The notes beneath the pieces are model-generated. The model did not search any database and had not been told where the DNA came from. It saw nothing but the letters and a program-made list of their open reading frames with translations. A program made the translations under genes and the position numbers. From JAJFFW01 sp038531315 (GTDB lineage Bacteria; Pseudomonadota; Alphaproteobacteria; Caulobacterales; Parvularculaceae), in contig JBCBBT010000005.1 in the NCBI GenBank assembly GCA_038531315.1, positions 1 through 64,000 on the forward strand: a DNA stretch of 64,000 nt, in the 5' to 3' direction. Shown here piece by piece: positions 33,210 through 42,072 of the stretch; positions within the stretch are counted from its first letter, which is position 1, and every line of letters begins with the position of its first letter.

Positions 33210-33758
33210 ATGGCGGGTCTCCTAGTCACGCTCCTTCTGGTTGTCATACTAACAGTCATTGTCCTTGGGTTTTTGCTGCCCGACAAAGTACATGTTGAAC
33301 GCGACACGGTAATTGATGCGCCAGCTGACGTTGTTTTTGGCCTGATAAGCGACTTCGGAGAATGGGAGTGCTGGTCGCCTTGGGCAAGAATTGATCCTGA
33401 CGCTGAATATATATATTCAGGCGAAGGCGTCGGCCAAAAAATGGTATGGAAAAGCGACCATCAAGAAGTTGGCAGCGGATCACAGGAAATCACGGCATTA
33501 AGCCCGCCTTCCCGGATGGTGACAAAGCTGGATTTCGGCGACATGGGCCGCGGCGAGGCGACCTTCACCATTACGCCAGAAGGACAATCATCGAAGGTTG
33601 TCTGGGCGCTCGACACCAATATGCGCGAAGGCGTGCCTGCGCTACGGCAGCCAATGGCGACCTATATGGGCTTTTTCATGGATAAGTTCATGGACAAGCC
33701 CTACACGGAAGGCCTCGCCAACCTGAAGGCGGAAGCTGAAAAGCGCAGCAAAGGCTAA
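33210..33758 (+). CDS. SRPBCC (START/polyketide cyclase-like) protein with N-terminal membrane anchor
   Basis: This 182-residue protein has one N-terminal hydrophobic helix (residues 3-22). An SRPBCC fold follows: HVERDTVIDAPADVVFGLISDFGEWECWSPWARIDPD is the usual first strand and helix region, written here across about residues 28-64. Such domains bind hydrophobic ligands in a deep cavity; no ligand can be named. GGAGG lies seven bases before the ATG at 33210, which fixes this start against longer in-frame options. The last four bases overlap the convergent bioB stop. Confidence 0.85.
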   Translation: MAGLLVTLLLVVILTVIVLGFLLPDKVHVERDTVIDAPADVVFGLISDFGEWECWSPWARIDPDAEYIYSGEGVGQKMVWKSDHQEVGSGSQEITALSPPSRMVTKLDFGDMGRGEATFTITPEGQSSKVVWALDTNMREGVPALRQPMATYMGFFMDKFMDKPYTEGLANLKAEAEKRSKG

Positions 33759-34777
33759 ACGAGCCTGAGACCAAGTCGCTCGAACATAGCGGCGTCGCGC
33801 ACCTCTCCAGGATTTTCTGTTGTCAACAATTCGTCGCCGACAAAAACGGAATTGGCGCCGGCGAGAAAACAAAGCGCTTGGGCTTCATCGCTCATTTGTT
33901 CACGCCCCGCGGAAAGCCGCACATAAGAGGCAGGCATCATGATCCGCGCCGCGGCCACGACGCGTGCGAACTCCACCGCAGGAAGCTGCGCGCTGTCGCC
34001 AAGCGGCGTTCCCGCGATGCCCACAAGAGCGTTCACGGGAACGGATTCGGGCGGCGGCGCCATATTGGCGAGCGCCAACAAGAGCCCAACGCGATCTTCC
34101 GGGGTTTCCCCCATGCCAACAATGCCGCCGCAGCACACCTTCATGCCGGCGTCGCGCACCTCGCGCAACGTTTCGATACGGTCCTGAAAGGTGCGGGTAG
34201 ATACGATCGTCTCGTAATATTCAGGCGACGTGTCGATATTGTGGTTGTAATAATCAAGACCGGCGTCTGATAGTCTGCGCGCCTGCGCCTTCGTCAGCAT
34301 GCCAAGCGTCATGCATGTCTCGAGCCCTAGCGCCTTCACACCGTCGATCATATCGCAGAGTGCGTCTAGATCGCGGTCTTTCGGGGACCGCCAGGCCGCG
34401 CCCATGCAAAAGCGCGAGGCCCCCTCGCTTTTGGCCCGCGCCGCTTCATGCAGAACCGCAGGAACATCCATCAGCTTAGATGCCTTGAGCCCTGTATCGA
34501 AATGCGCCGATTGGCTGCAATATCCGCAATTTTCGGCGCATCCGCCAGTCTTGATCGACAGAAGCCGGGACGCTTGCAGCTCGGCCGGATTAAAGTGTTC
34601 ACGATGAACGGTCTGGGCCTGAAATATCAGTTCCGTGAACGGCAAGGCAAAAAGCGCTTCGGCGTCGTCGCGGGTCCATGATCTGGTTTTCGTCGACGCT
34701 TTTTCAGCATCGCAAGCCTTGCCGGGTCGCGCGTCACTTGGCGATGCGTCAGCGCGCGGCGACATTTGTCCGTCCAT
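33755..34777 (-). CDS. bioB: Biotin synthase
   Basis: This 340-residue radical SAM enzyme inserts sulfur into dethiobiotin. Cys80, Cys84 and Cys87 in GGCAENCGYCSQ bind the SAM-reactive [4Fe-4S] cluster. Downstream motifs FCMGAAWRSPKDRD, YYNHNIDTSPEYY, GGIVGMGE and LSAGREQM also match BioB, including the Arg ligand of the [2Fe-2S] cluster. The N-terminal ~30 residues are a variable charged extension. No other bio gene is nearby. The PhoD-like gene precedes it by 32 bp on the same strand. Confidence 0.96.
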   Translation of the reverse strand: MDGQMSPRADASPSDARPGKACDAEKASTKTRSWTRDDAEALFALPFTELIFQAQTVHREHFNPAELQASRLLSIKTGGCAENCGYCSQSAHFDTGLKASKLMDVPAVLHEAARAKSEGASRFCMGAAWRSPKDRDLDALCDMIDGVKALGLETCMTLGMLTKAQARRLSDAGLDYYNHNIDTSPEYYETIVSTRTFQDRIETLREVRDAGMKVCCGGIVGMGETPEDRVGLLLALANMAPPPESVPVNALVGIAGTPLGDSAQLPAVEFARVVAAARIMMPASYVRLSAGREQMSDEAQALCFLAGANSVFVGDELLTTENPGEVRDAAMFERLGLRLV

Positions 34778-34809
34778 GACAGGCCGACCTTTCTTTAATG
34801 GTTCTGGCG

Positions 34810-35973
34810 TTAGCGAAGCACATCGAGGTCGACAATTTCGCGCAGCAACACCGCTCCGTCTCCGCTGCGAATTGTGACGTCCACATCATTTGACGACCAA
34901 TCGATTTCGATCACGCCGTAATTTGGATCATAGACCATTTCGCCCAGCCGATGCGGCCCGGGCTCCACATAGGTCTCGCCGCTTTCGGCGCGCCAACGCG
35001 ACGCCGGCAGGTTCAACGAAGACGACGTCGCTTCAAAGAGCGGATACCCGATCACGTCATCGCGCTTATAGAACGCGGCGGAATGGCGGTCGCCTGAGAG
35101 CATGATGAGATTGTCAGCCCCGGCGGCGCTGATCGTCTGATAGAGTCGCGTGCGCTCTGCGGGCAACATCTTCCATGCTTCCCACCCATGCCCATCGGCA
35201 ATCACCTGAACGGAGCTGACAAGGAGGCGAAGATCGGCCGGCTTTTTTAACTCTTCGCTGAGCCATGACCACTGAGCGTCGCCGAGCATGGTTTTGCCGT
35301 CGTCCGCATCAGGCAAATAGCGCTCTTTGCCCTTGGCGCCGCGGTCATCGCTTGGCTTTAACGGCGACCGAAATGAGCGCGTGTCGAGCAGAATGACTTG
35401 AACGATGCGGCCGGTTTCTTCGCCAAGCAGCCAGGCGCCATAAACGCCCTCATGGGCGCGGCGCGGATCGTCTTCGTCCACATCCCAGACATAATTGAAG
35501 AGCGCCTCAGCGCTCTTGCGATGTTGGAATTCTGCGCCGGCGTCATTGAGCCCGTAGTCATGATCGTCCCAAACCGTCAGAACCGGCGCCGCGGCGCGAA
35601 CGCGCGAAAACGGCGCAGACTGGGCGAGCCGCATATAAGCGGTTTTGAGTTCCGGCAACGCGGCGTCGTTTGAGCGCACGTCGCCATAGACATTGTCGCC
35701 GATGAACAAGACGAGATCGGGGTTTTCCCCGGCGATCCTGTCCCAGATCGCCTGATCTTCGTTTTGATGCGCACAGGAAGCAAACACGATGCGCTGCAGA
35801 GTTTTTGCCGGGTCAAGCGGCGCCGACGGCATCGGCAATGCGCGGATCACACCGTCCGGCGCATTGGCCTCAGAGCTGGACGCTTTTTGCAGATCGGAGA
35901 AATCCGAGCCAGTGGCGCAGGCGGTCAGAACGAAACAAGCGCAGGCTGTCGCGGCGGCGACGATCGATTTCAT
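34810..35973 (-). CDS. PhoD-like alkaline phosphatase lipoprotein
   Basis: This 387-residue secreted metallophosphatase has a lipobox LTAC (Cys18) after a signal sequence. The PhoD-type metallophosphatase domain shows IVFASCAHQNEDQ, PDLVLFIGDNVYGD, VLTVWDDHDYGLNDAG and NLIMLSGDRHSAAFY, which carry the metal-binding Asp, Asn and His residues. PhoD enzymes hydrolyse phosphodiesters such as teichoic acids or phospholipid head groups; the substrate here is not known. No Pho box was recognised. It may be cotranscribed with bioB. Confidence 0.9.
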   Translation of the reverse strand: MKSIVAAATACACFVLTACATGSDFSDLQKASSSEANAPDGVIRALPMPSAPLDPAKTLQRIVFASCAHQNEDQAIWDRIAGENPDLVLFIGDNVYGDVRSNDAALPELKTAYMRLAQSAPFSRVRAAAPVLTVWDDHDYGLNDAGAEFQHRKSAEALFNYVWDVDEDDPRRAHEGVYGAWLLGEETGRIVQVILLDTRSFRSPLKPSDDRGAKGKERYLPDADDGKTMLGDAQWSWLSEELKKPADLRLLVSSVQVIADGHGWEAWKMLPAERTRLYQTISAAGADNLIMLSGDRHSAAFYKRDDVIGYPLFEATSSSLNLPASRWRAESGETYVEPGPHRLGEMVYDPNYGVIEIDWSSNDVDVTIRSGDGAVLLREIVDLDVLR

Positions 35974-36036
35974 AAGGGACCTCTAGAGATTTCGATTGGT
36001 CTCGAGCGATGAGAAAATATCAAACGCGCGCGCAAC

Positions 36037-37503
36037 TTATGGCGAGACAGCGCCATCTTCAATGTCTCTGAAGCCGCCTCTTATTTCTGACGCGAGGTAG
36101 AGCGTCGCCGCCCACGCCGCAACATTTTGACGAAGGTCTTCGGCGTCGATTTTGTCCAGCGTGTCGTCTGGCGTGTGGTGCAGGTCAAAATAATCCCAGC
36201 CGCTCTGGCGCAGACGGAAAGTCGGAACGCCGGCCTGTCGCAGCGGAATGATGTCCGGACCGCCGCCGGCTTTGTTGTCGCCGGGGCCAATATTAAGACG
36301 GCGGAGCGCTGCTTGAAACGGTTTGGCTTTGTCGAGCGCACGCGCACCGAAACCGGTTCTGAATTGCCAGACGGCGCCGGCCCCAAAATCGGATTCGGAC
36401 GCCAGAATGTGGCGATCAAGTTCTTCAGCATGCGTCTTTGCGTAAGCCCGGGCGCCATGAAGACCGGTTTCTTCCGCGCCCCAGAGCACAACCCGGATCG
36501 TGCGCCGCGGCCGGCCCGGCAAGTCGCCGACCAATTTTGCCGCCGCCATCGTAATGGCGACGCCGGCGCCGTCATCGACCGCGCCGGTTCCAAGATCCCA
36601 GCTATCGAGATGGCCGCCGATAACGATGATCTCATCAGTCTTGCCGGGAATTTCTCCAATAACATTGCCGGAGGGCGCAGCAGCTTTGGTTTCAACAGAA
36701 ACATCGAGGCGCACGACAACAGGCGCCTTACTCGTATCGAGCGCGCGCGCCAGCTGATCCGCATCCGGATTGGAAATCGCAACAGCGGGAATCTTTCGCG
36801 CCGCATCACGATAGGACATTGCCCCCGTATGCGGATTGCGCCGCGTCAAATCGGTGCCGACCGAGCGAATGATCGCAGCGATTGCGCCGCGCTTGCCGGC
36901 CTCAATGGCTGCGCCGGATCGTTTCGCGACGGCGGTTCCATAACCAGAGCCGTCCTGCGTGCGCGCCATGCCCTCATCGACAAACACGATCTTGCCCTCA
37001 AGGCTGGCGGGCGGCGCGCTAGCGAGCGCAGAAAGCGTGTCAAAGCGCACAACGGGGGCCTCAACCCCGCCTTCGGGCGTCGCGACCGATCCGCCTAGGG
37101 CCGTCGCGACCAGAGGCTGCGGGAAAGGAGAGACAATCTCGACACGCTCCTTGCCGCGCGCCCAATAAGGAATGTCGAAAGGCTCAATACGCACATTTTT
37201 GAAGCCAAGCGCCTTCAGTTTTGCAACGCCCCAATCGCGCGCACGCGCTTCGCCCGGCGAGCCCGCCAGCCGCGGCCCGATCTCCGTCGTCAGACTTTTG
37301 ACAATCTCATATGCCGTATCGTCTTCGAGCGCTTTATCAATCAGCTTGTCAGCTGTCTCCATGGCGGCCGGGGCCACAATGATTGCGTCATCGCCCACCG
37401 GCGACGGCGTCGCTTGGGCAAAAAGCGGCGAAGACGCGCCCGCCCCCGCCAACAGCCCACTCAAAACCGCGCCGAAGAGAGAAATTCGATGTCGCGCCAT
37501 CAC
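36037..37503 (-). CDS. Secreted M28 family zinc peptidase (carboxypeptidase Q-like)
   Basis: This 488-residue protein has a signal sequence (ending near SSPLFAQA). A PA-like insert at about residues 130-260 precedes the M28 catalytic core. The two-zinc ligands appear in order: VIGGHLDSWDLG (His, Asp nearby), GAVDDGAGVA (bridging Asp), WGAEETGLHGARAYA (catalytic Glu pair), ASESDFGAGAVW (Asp) and FDLHHTPDDTLD (His). The family cleaves dipeptides or N-terminal residues in the periplasm or outside the cell. It is a single-gene unit facing the end of the phoD promoter region. Confidence 0.92.
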   Translation of the reverse strand: MMARHRISLFGAVLSGLLAGAGASSPLFAQATPSPVGDDAIIVAPAAMETADKLIDKALEDDTAYEIVKSLTTEIGPRLAGSPGEARARDWGVAKLKALGFKNVRIEPFDIPYWARGKERVEIVSPFPQPLVATALGGSVATPEGGVEAPVVRFDTLSALASAPPASLEGKIVFVDEGMARTQDGSGYGTAVAKRSGAAIEAGKRGAIAAIIRSVGTDLTRRNPHTGAMSYRDAARKIPAVAISNPDADQLARALDTSKAPVVVRLDVSVETKAAAPSGNVIGEIPGKTDEIIVIGGHLDSWDLGTGAVDDGAGVAITMAAAKLVGDLPGRPRRTIRVVLWGAEETGLHGARAYAKTHAEELDRHILASESDFGAGAVWQFRTGFGARALDKAKPFQAALRRLNIGPGDNKAGGGPDIIPLRQAGVPTFRLRQSGWDYFDLHHTPDDTLDKIDAEDLRQNVAAWAATLYLASEIRGGFRDIEDGAVSP

Positions 37504-37653
37504 ATCAGTCCTTCATGAAAAAAAGACGCCACAAGCGCCCCGTTAAGCCGATCAAACGATCGAAACGATCTGCTTGTCTCTGAATTCCAGTATGACCGGG
37601 TTCAGAGCTGAGGGGCCACCCCGGGTTCGTCGTTATGCTCAAACACGACGCAA

Positions 37654-37682
37654 TAAAAAAAGCCCCCTCGTCAGAGGGGGCT
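37654..37682 (-). terminator. Intrinsic terminator of the first VPLPA-CTERM gene
   Basis: AGCCCCCTC (37661-37669) pairs perfectly with GAGGGGGCT (37674-37682) around a 4-base loop. On the minus strand it is followed by seven T residues (A tract 37654-37660). It lies 24 bases after the stop codon. TTTT on the other side makes it possibly bidirectional. Confidence 0.9.
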
Positions 37683-37706
37683 TTTAAAAGTCTGGTCGAA
37701 AACTTT

Positions 37707-38297
37707 TTAAGCAGCTTGCTTGCGACGACGCGAAGCGAAGCCAAGGCCGGCGATGCCCGAAAGCAGCAGCGGCAATGCGGCCGGGATCGGAACTTCAGTG
37801 ATCTGGAACTGAAGACCGGGATCGATGCCCGCGATGCTCGGACGCGCGTCGCCTGTGACGACGAAGTCGATGAGATCGCCAGCGCCGGCAAGGTCGAGGC
37901 TGAAGAGAACGTCGCTGCCGACCGGATTGATCGCCGCGCCGCTGCCGTCCGTGATCATGAACGACTGTTCATTCATTTCGCCGGCGAAGAAAGTGATCAC
38001 CAGGTTTGCGATGCTGCCAAGCGACGTCGGCTCAAAGGCGATGACCGTGAAAGCAGCTGCCGCGGCATCGTTCACCGTGGCGTTTTCGAATGCGCCGCCA
38101 AAGCTGAAGCTGTCGCCAGCGCCGTTCGAGATATCCTGTACGTTCACATTGACGAAGCTGCCGCCGCCAAGAACGTCCGTTGCAGCGCCATCAATGACTT
38201 CGCCCGTTCCGGCGGTGAACATGATTGGCGTAGCGAAAGCTGCTGGTGCTGCGAGCAACGCAGCGGCGCCAGCGATTGCGGAAAGGAGAGATTTCAT
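37707..38297 (-). CDS. VPLPA-CTERM exosortase-sorted surface protein (paralog 1)
   Basis: This 196-residue secreted protein has a signal peptide (MKSLLSAIAGAAALLAAPAA) and a body with no named domain. A C-terminal sorting signal follows: VPIPAALPLLLSGIAGLGFA plus the basic tail SRRRKQAA. Such tripartite tails are recognised by exosortase-type transpeptidases. The ATG at 38297 is chosen because it starts the signal peptide. It is clearly paralogous to the next gene upstream, sharing blocks such as TVIAFEPTSLGSIANLVITF. No exosortase gene is in this window. Confidence 0.85.
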   Translation of the reverse strand: MKSLLSAIAGAAALLAAPAAFATPIMFTAGTGEVIDGAATDVLGGGSFVNVNVQDISNGAGDSFSFGGAFENATVNDAAAAAFTVIAFEPTSLGSIANLVITFFAGEMNEQSFMITDGSGAAINPVGSDVLFSLDLAGAGDLIDFVVTGDARPSIAGIDPGLQFQITEVPIPAALPLLLSGIAGLGFASRRRKQAA

Positions 38298-38636
38298 TTC
38301 AGACCCCAAAATTATACACAAAACGATAATACGACTCTGGGCATTTGATTCAAATGCATTGCCGTACTGTAACCTTTGTCGCCGGACGGGCTTGAAGAGT
38401 CAATGATAAAAAGATGTTTTCGCGAAGATTTTTGGTACTTTACGGTTAATTTTGGAATAATTCCAATTTCGATGCCCGTGGTGCGCGCAAATAGTCCGTT
38501 GATACGATCGACTGCGCTGCAAAGGGCGCGCCGGGCCGCCGCCGAACGCTCGCATTTGCAATTGATTCGACCCGTGAATTTACGGGCGCACCGGCGGCGC
38601 GCCCGTCCATTTCACCCCGGCCACGCGGGACAGCGT
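38298..38636. other. 339-bp intergenic region between the two VPLPA-CTERM paralogs
   Basis: The part nearest paralog 1 is AT-rich and holds a consensus -10 box for it (listed separately). The part nearest paralog 2 is GC-rich and holds nested inverted repeats. These are GGGCGCGCCG (38524-38533) with CGGCGCGCCC (38595-38604), and CCCGT (38571-38575) with ACGGG (38582-38586). The arms contain the self-palindrome GGCGCGCC, which weakens the case for one long hairpin. I see no gene. Confidence 0.6.
38311..38316 (-). promoter_or_regulatory. Consensus -10 box upstream of VPLPA-CTERM paralog 1
   Basis: The minus strand reads TATAAT at 38316-38311, 13 bases before the ATG. A leader this short would leave almost no room for a ribosome site, though GGGG lies in between. 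No good -35 box is visible at 16-18 bases. It is a weakly supported promoter. Confidence 0.3.
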
Positions 38637-39224
38637 TCAACGGCGGCTGCGCGACGCGGCCCCAAGGCCAAAGAGGCCGCAGATCATCAATATCAGCGCT
38701 CCGGGCAGCGGCGCTTCGGTGATCTGAACCTGAAATCCTGGATTGATGCCGGCAATGCTTGGCACCGCAATTCCCGATGCGATGAAGGAAATCGCTGGGC
38801 CGGCTGACGCGATCGCCAAGCCGAAATTGACGTCGAAACCCGTCAGGTTAATCCCCTCGCCGTTGGCGCCGGTAATCTGAAAGCTCTGGCGGTAATCAGC
38901 GCCGTCTGTGAACGTGATCACCAGATTGGCGATGGAGCCAAGATTTGTCGGCTCAAATGCGATCACAGTCGCCGCACCGACAGCGTCGTTTACAGCGTTA
39001 TTCACAAATCCGCCCGTGAACTCGAAAAACCCGTTTTCGGGATCATTCACCAGATCCTGGACATTGAAGCTGACAACTGATCCGGCGCCGAGGATATCCA
39101 TCGTTGTATTATCGATGACCGCGCCATCGCCGCCGGCGGCGTTAAATGTGATCGGCGTCGCATAGGCGTTTGGCGCCACGACTAGAGCGGCAAGTGCCGC
39201 GCAGGCAGAAATGAGAGTTTTCAT
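38637..39224 (-). CDS. PEP/VPLPA-CTERM-like secreted protein (paralog 2)
   Basis: This 195-residue protein is a tandem paralog of the preceding product, with the same signal peptide style (MKTLISACAALAALVVAPNA). It shares body blocks (VIAFEPTNLGSIANLVITF, PSIAGINPGFQVQITE). The C-terminal tail is a degenerate sorting signal, APLPGALILMICGLFGLGAA plus SRSRR, where the first residue of VPLPA is lost. The ATG at 39224 follows GGGAAG. A separate promoter is likely, given the 339-bp spacer before paralog 1. Confidence 0.83.
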   Translation of the reverse strand: MKTLISACAALAALVVAPNAYATPITFNAAGGDGAVIDNTTMDILGAGSVVSFNVQDLVNDPENGFFEFTGGFVNNAVNDAVGAATVIAFEPTNLGSIANLVITFTDGADYRQSFQITGANGEGINLTGFDVNFGLAIASAGPAISFIASGIAVPSIAGINPGFQVQITEAPLPGALILMICGLFGLGAASRSRR

Positions 39225-39411
39225 TTGTCTTCCCCAGACTATGCGGCAAACGCCATCGCGGAATTTCATGACGACGCGCGCGATTCCAACCTGCCGGCGC
39301 GGCCTTGATCTTTTGGTGCGAACGCCGGCATCGTTAAAAGTTAACAATCCTGACTGTGGGCGATTATGGTTAAGGAGGCGTTGACGCGCGTCTTTAATTG
39401 GGGCGTTCCGT

Positions 39412-39488
39412 CGCGAAGGCGATATTTTTGTTTCGAATTGAACCGTTAGGCGGCGCAGGCCGCCGCGTTATTGGCGATTGCCTTCGCG
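39412..39488 (-). repeat. Nested inverted repeats after the glycosyltransferase gene
   Basis: CGCGAAGGC (39412-39420) and GCCTTCGCG (39480-39488) are exact reverse complements. Between them lies a tight hairpin GGCGGC-GCAG-GCCGCC (39449-39464). The element begins two bases after the minus-strand glycosyltransferase stop codon and probably folds in its 3' untranslated RNA. No clear T tract follows the inner stem. Confidence 0.5.
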
Positions 39489-39489
39489 G

Positions 39490-40647
39490 TTAGAGCGCTA
39501 ATCCGGACTGGAGCCCGCGCGCAATTTCTTCGACCCGCCGGGCGTTCGAGGCCCAGGTCAGATCCTGTGCATCCAGCGCGGCCCGCGCCGATGCGCCGAG
39601 CTTGCGCCGAAGGTCTGGCGCATTGACGAGGCGGCTTAAGGCGGCTTCCAGCCCATTGGATTGCAAAGGATCGAACAGGGCCGCTTCGTCCGCCTTCAGA
39701 ACTTCCTCAATGTTCGGCTGCGATGGCGCAACAATAGCGCGCGCCTGCGCCATATATTCAAAAAGCTTGAGCGGCGATGCGTAGTCGACGGCGGCTGGCT
39801 GCAAAGCGATATCGAATGCAGCAATATGATCCGGCATCTGCGCCCGCTGGACAGCGCCCGTGACAGTAAGCGCCGAGGTCAATCCCGCCGCAGCGGCGCG
39901 CTCTTCCAGCATGGACCGCGCCGGCCCGTCGCCGACCAAAAAAAGGTGAAGCGACTTTTCTGGCGCCTTCGCCATCCAGTCGACGACGCGCTCGAGGCCA
40001 TGCCATTCGCGCATAAAGCCGGCAAAACCGAGCACGATTTTGTTTTCCAAACCGTATCGCGCCCGCACGCTATCGCCGTCGCCAATCGTCAAAAAGGCGT
40101 CGTCAACGCCGTTTGGGATCACCATGATCTTTTCTGGTTGAATGCCCCGCGCCTCGATTGTCTTTGCAAGGACATTTGTGACCGGCAAAATTGCATCAGC
40201 GGCGCGCCACAAATCCGTTTCGCTTTCGAACGCCTGCTTTTTCAGCGCGAGCCCGCCATGGGCGGCGCGCTCGGCGGCAAGCGGCGCATTCACCTCCAGA
40301 ATGAACGGCAAGCCGGCCGCTTTCGCCAGACGGGCGCCAGCGCCAAAGAACAAGTTGTATCGCTCATAGATAAGATCGGGCGACGCAGCCTCGGCGACTT
40401 TCCGCAAGCGCCGATAAGCGTGCGCCGAATAGCCGATTTCGGCGGCTTCATAGAGCGCTTTCGGCGCAAAGCGTTTGATGAGCCCGCCTTGCGGCGACGC
40501 GTTCATCGCGCGCTCCGCCGCGCCCGCCCCTTCTGGGCCAACCACGAACACCTCGTGACTTCTATCGCGAAGCGCCTTGACCAACGACGTGATGTGAACC
40601 AACTGACCGTCGGCTGCGCGCGTGCGATGCGAGTAGAGAATTTTCAT
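39490..40647 (-). CDS. Glycosyltransferase family 4
   Basis: This 385-residue GT-B fold enzyme transfers a sugar from a nucleotide-sugar donor, probably to a surface glycan or lipid carrier. The N-terminal acceptor domain starts MKILYSHRTRAADGQLVHI. The C-terminal donor domain shows KIMVIPNGVDDAF, VLGFAGFMREWHGLERV and PLKLFEYMAQARAIVAPSQPN, with the E-x7-E type donor motif. It stands alone rather than in a glycan cluster. Its acceptor is unknown. Confidence 0.9.
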   Translation of the reverse strand: MKILYSHRTRAADGQLVHITSLVKALRDRSHEVFVVGPEGAGAAERAMNASPQGGLIKRFAPKALYEAAEIGYSAHAYRRLRKVAEAASPDLIYERYNLFFGAGARLAKAAGLPFILEVNAPLAAERAAHGGLALKKQAFESETDLWRAADAILPVTNVLAKTIEARGIQPEKIMVIPNGVDDAFLTIGDGDSVRARYGLENKIVLGFAGFMREWHGLERVVDWMAKAPEKSLHLFLVGDGPARSMLEERAAAAGLTSALTVTGAVQRAQMPDHIAAFDIALQPAAVDYASPLKLFEYMAQARAIVAPSQPNIEEVLKADEAALFDPLQSNGLEAALSRLVNAPDLRRKLGASARAALDAQDLTWASNARRVEEIARGLQSGLAL

Positions 40648-40888
40648 AACGCGTCACACAAACCACAATGCAGCGATATCGAGGCGCAATCCTCGCCTGT
40701 TTCGCGTCCTGAGACCACCGCCGCGCACGCGAGGACCGTGTCTGTGCAATCAGAAGCTGACGACGCCCCCCTTGTTGTCGCCTGATCAACGCTTCACGAT
40801 CGCAAACGAACACCACGCCAACTCCCGCCGCCAGCCATCGGCAAAGGTCTGGGAAGGGTCCAAAGAAACAAACCCTGAGGTCTCGATT

Positions 40889-41296
40889 ATGTTCCACCGT
40901 TCAATCACCCACGCAGTTGCAGGCGTTTTCCTCGCGTGCGGTATTCTGATCGCAGCGGACGACGCACGCGCCCATGAAGGCCCGGCGATTTTGCAAGCCG
41001 GCGGAAGCGACAACCGCAGCTCAAAAACCAACGCTATCGATTGCAGCCATGAGAAAGGCGTATTTGTTTGCCGCGGCGCGGCCTCGCTCGCCGGCGGCGG
41101 CGCGACGTCGCCGTCAAGCGGCGACGCCGTTGTGCAAAAGCAAATCACACGCATCGTCCGCATTGAAACGAAACAAACGCCGCGGCGAAAATATCGCCCG
41201 CTACGCACCCAGGGGTTTTATTCCGGGCGCGGCCCAAGAAGCCGCCCATTCACGCAAGGATTTTATGCGGACCGAACCGGCGGAAAACCCTGGTAG
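40889..41296 (+). CDS. Small secreted protein of unknown function with TQGFY repeats
   Basis: This 135-residue protein has a signal peptide (MFHRSITHAVAGVFLACGIL, cleavage near ARA-HEG). One cysteine pair follows (AIDCSHEKGVFVCRG), spaced ten apart and likely a disulfide. The C-terminus is basic and holds two copies of TQGFY (RTQGFYSGR and FTQGFYADR). I do not recognise a family. The ATG at 40889 is chosen for the signal peptide; upstream in-frame codons from 40772 look non-coding. It converges on the redoxin gene. Confidence 0.6.
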   Translation: MFHRSITHAVAGVFLACGILIAADDARAHEGPAILQAGGSDNRSSKTNAIDCSHEKGVFVCRGAASLAGGGATSPSSGDAVVQKQITRIVRIETKQTPRRKYRPLRTQGFYSGRGPRSRPFTQGFYADRTGGKPW

Positions 41297-41310
41297 GCGC
41301 AATACTCCGG

Positions 41311-41973
41311 TTACTCACTGGCGGCGTCGATTGCTGAGAGGATGATGTCGACAGCTGGGCGATTGCGGTAGCTCTTGTCATTAACCGCATAGTCCTGCTC
41401 GTAGAGCTTGGCGACAATTTTCCGATCGCGATCAATAATGAAAACGGCCGGATGGGGAATGCCATAAAAACGGCTTCCCTCGCTGTGCTTTTCATTCCTG
41501 AGGCCGAATGCATTGATGATTTCAAGCGACTGATCTGAAATCAAGACAGGATTGAAATCGCGGGCTTGTGCAAATTTCTTCTGTTTAAAAACCGAATCAT
41601 AACTCACAAAAGCGACATTGAAACCGCGATTTTCAAAATCTTCAATCCGCGCACTGATATCGCTGGCTTGCGCTTTGCAATAGGGACACCAATCAACGGA
41701 GCGTACAAAAAACAGCGCGATCCCGTTTTCTCCGGAAAGCGCTTTAAATGTCACCGGGCCGCCACGCGCTGTTTGCGCCGAAAGGTCATGGGGAGCCACA
41801 GCACCGATCGGAGGGCCGAGTTCGGCGGCCGCAACAGAGCTCGCGCGCCCATCCGCGTCGGTCTTTGCATCCGCTGCCTGCGCGCGCGCCGGAAGGCCGG
41901 AAAAACAAATACAAAAAACGCCAAGCGCGACGAACGCCGACAACTTCTTAAGGTTCAATCTCACAAACGCCAT
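41311..41973 (-). CDS. Secreted thioredoxin-fold peroxiredoxin-like protein
   Basis: This 220-residue protein has a signal peptide (KLSAFVALGVFCICFSGLPA, ending ARAQA) and an AhpC/TSA-type thioredoxin domain. The active site is VDWCPYCKAQ, a CxxC rather than a lone peroxidatic Cys, so a thiol-disulfide reductase role in the periplasm is as likely as peroxidase. RFYGIPHPAVFIIDRDRKIV is the usual cis-Pro and closing strand. GGGAG lies eight bases before the ATG at 41973. It converges on the TQGFY gene. Confidence 0.85.
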   Translation of the reverse strand: MAFVRLNLKKLSAFVALGVFCICFSGLPARAQAADAKTDADGRASSVAAAELGPPIGAVAPHDLSAQTARGGPVTFKALSGENGIALFFVRSVDWCPYCKAQASDISARIEDFENRGFNVAFVSYDSVFKQKKFAQARDFNPVLISDQSLEIINAFGLRNEKHSEGSRFYGIPHPAVFIIDRDRKIVAKLYEQDYAVNDKSYRNRPAVDIILSAIDAASE

Positions 41974-42072
41974 GACCGCTCTCCCTTTGCACTCGCGCCA
42001 GCATAGAGCTGATGAGCGACGCTCGCCGCTCACAATTGGTTGATTGATAACGTTCTTAGCGCGCCGTCCACA

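Noticed and set aside
36127..37098. Plus-strand frame of about 323 codons opposite the M28 peptidase
   Set aside because: All M28 zinc ligands are on the minus strand; the opposite product is Arg-rich and patternless.
38524..38604. Single long 10-bp-arm hairpin between the VPLPA paralogs
   Set aside because: Each arm contains the self-palindrome GGCGCGCC, so the pairing of the two arms is partly trivial; kept only as a note within the intergenic entry.
39661..40785. Long plus-strand open frame (about 374 codons) opposite the GT4 gene
   Set aside because: The real gene is the minus-strand glycosyltransferase with full GT-B motifs; the opposite frame shows no domain.
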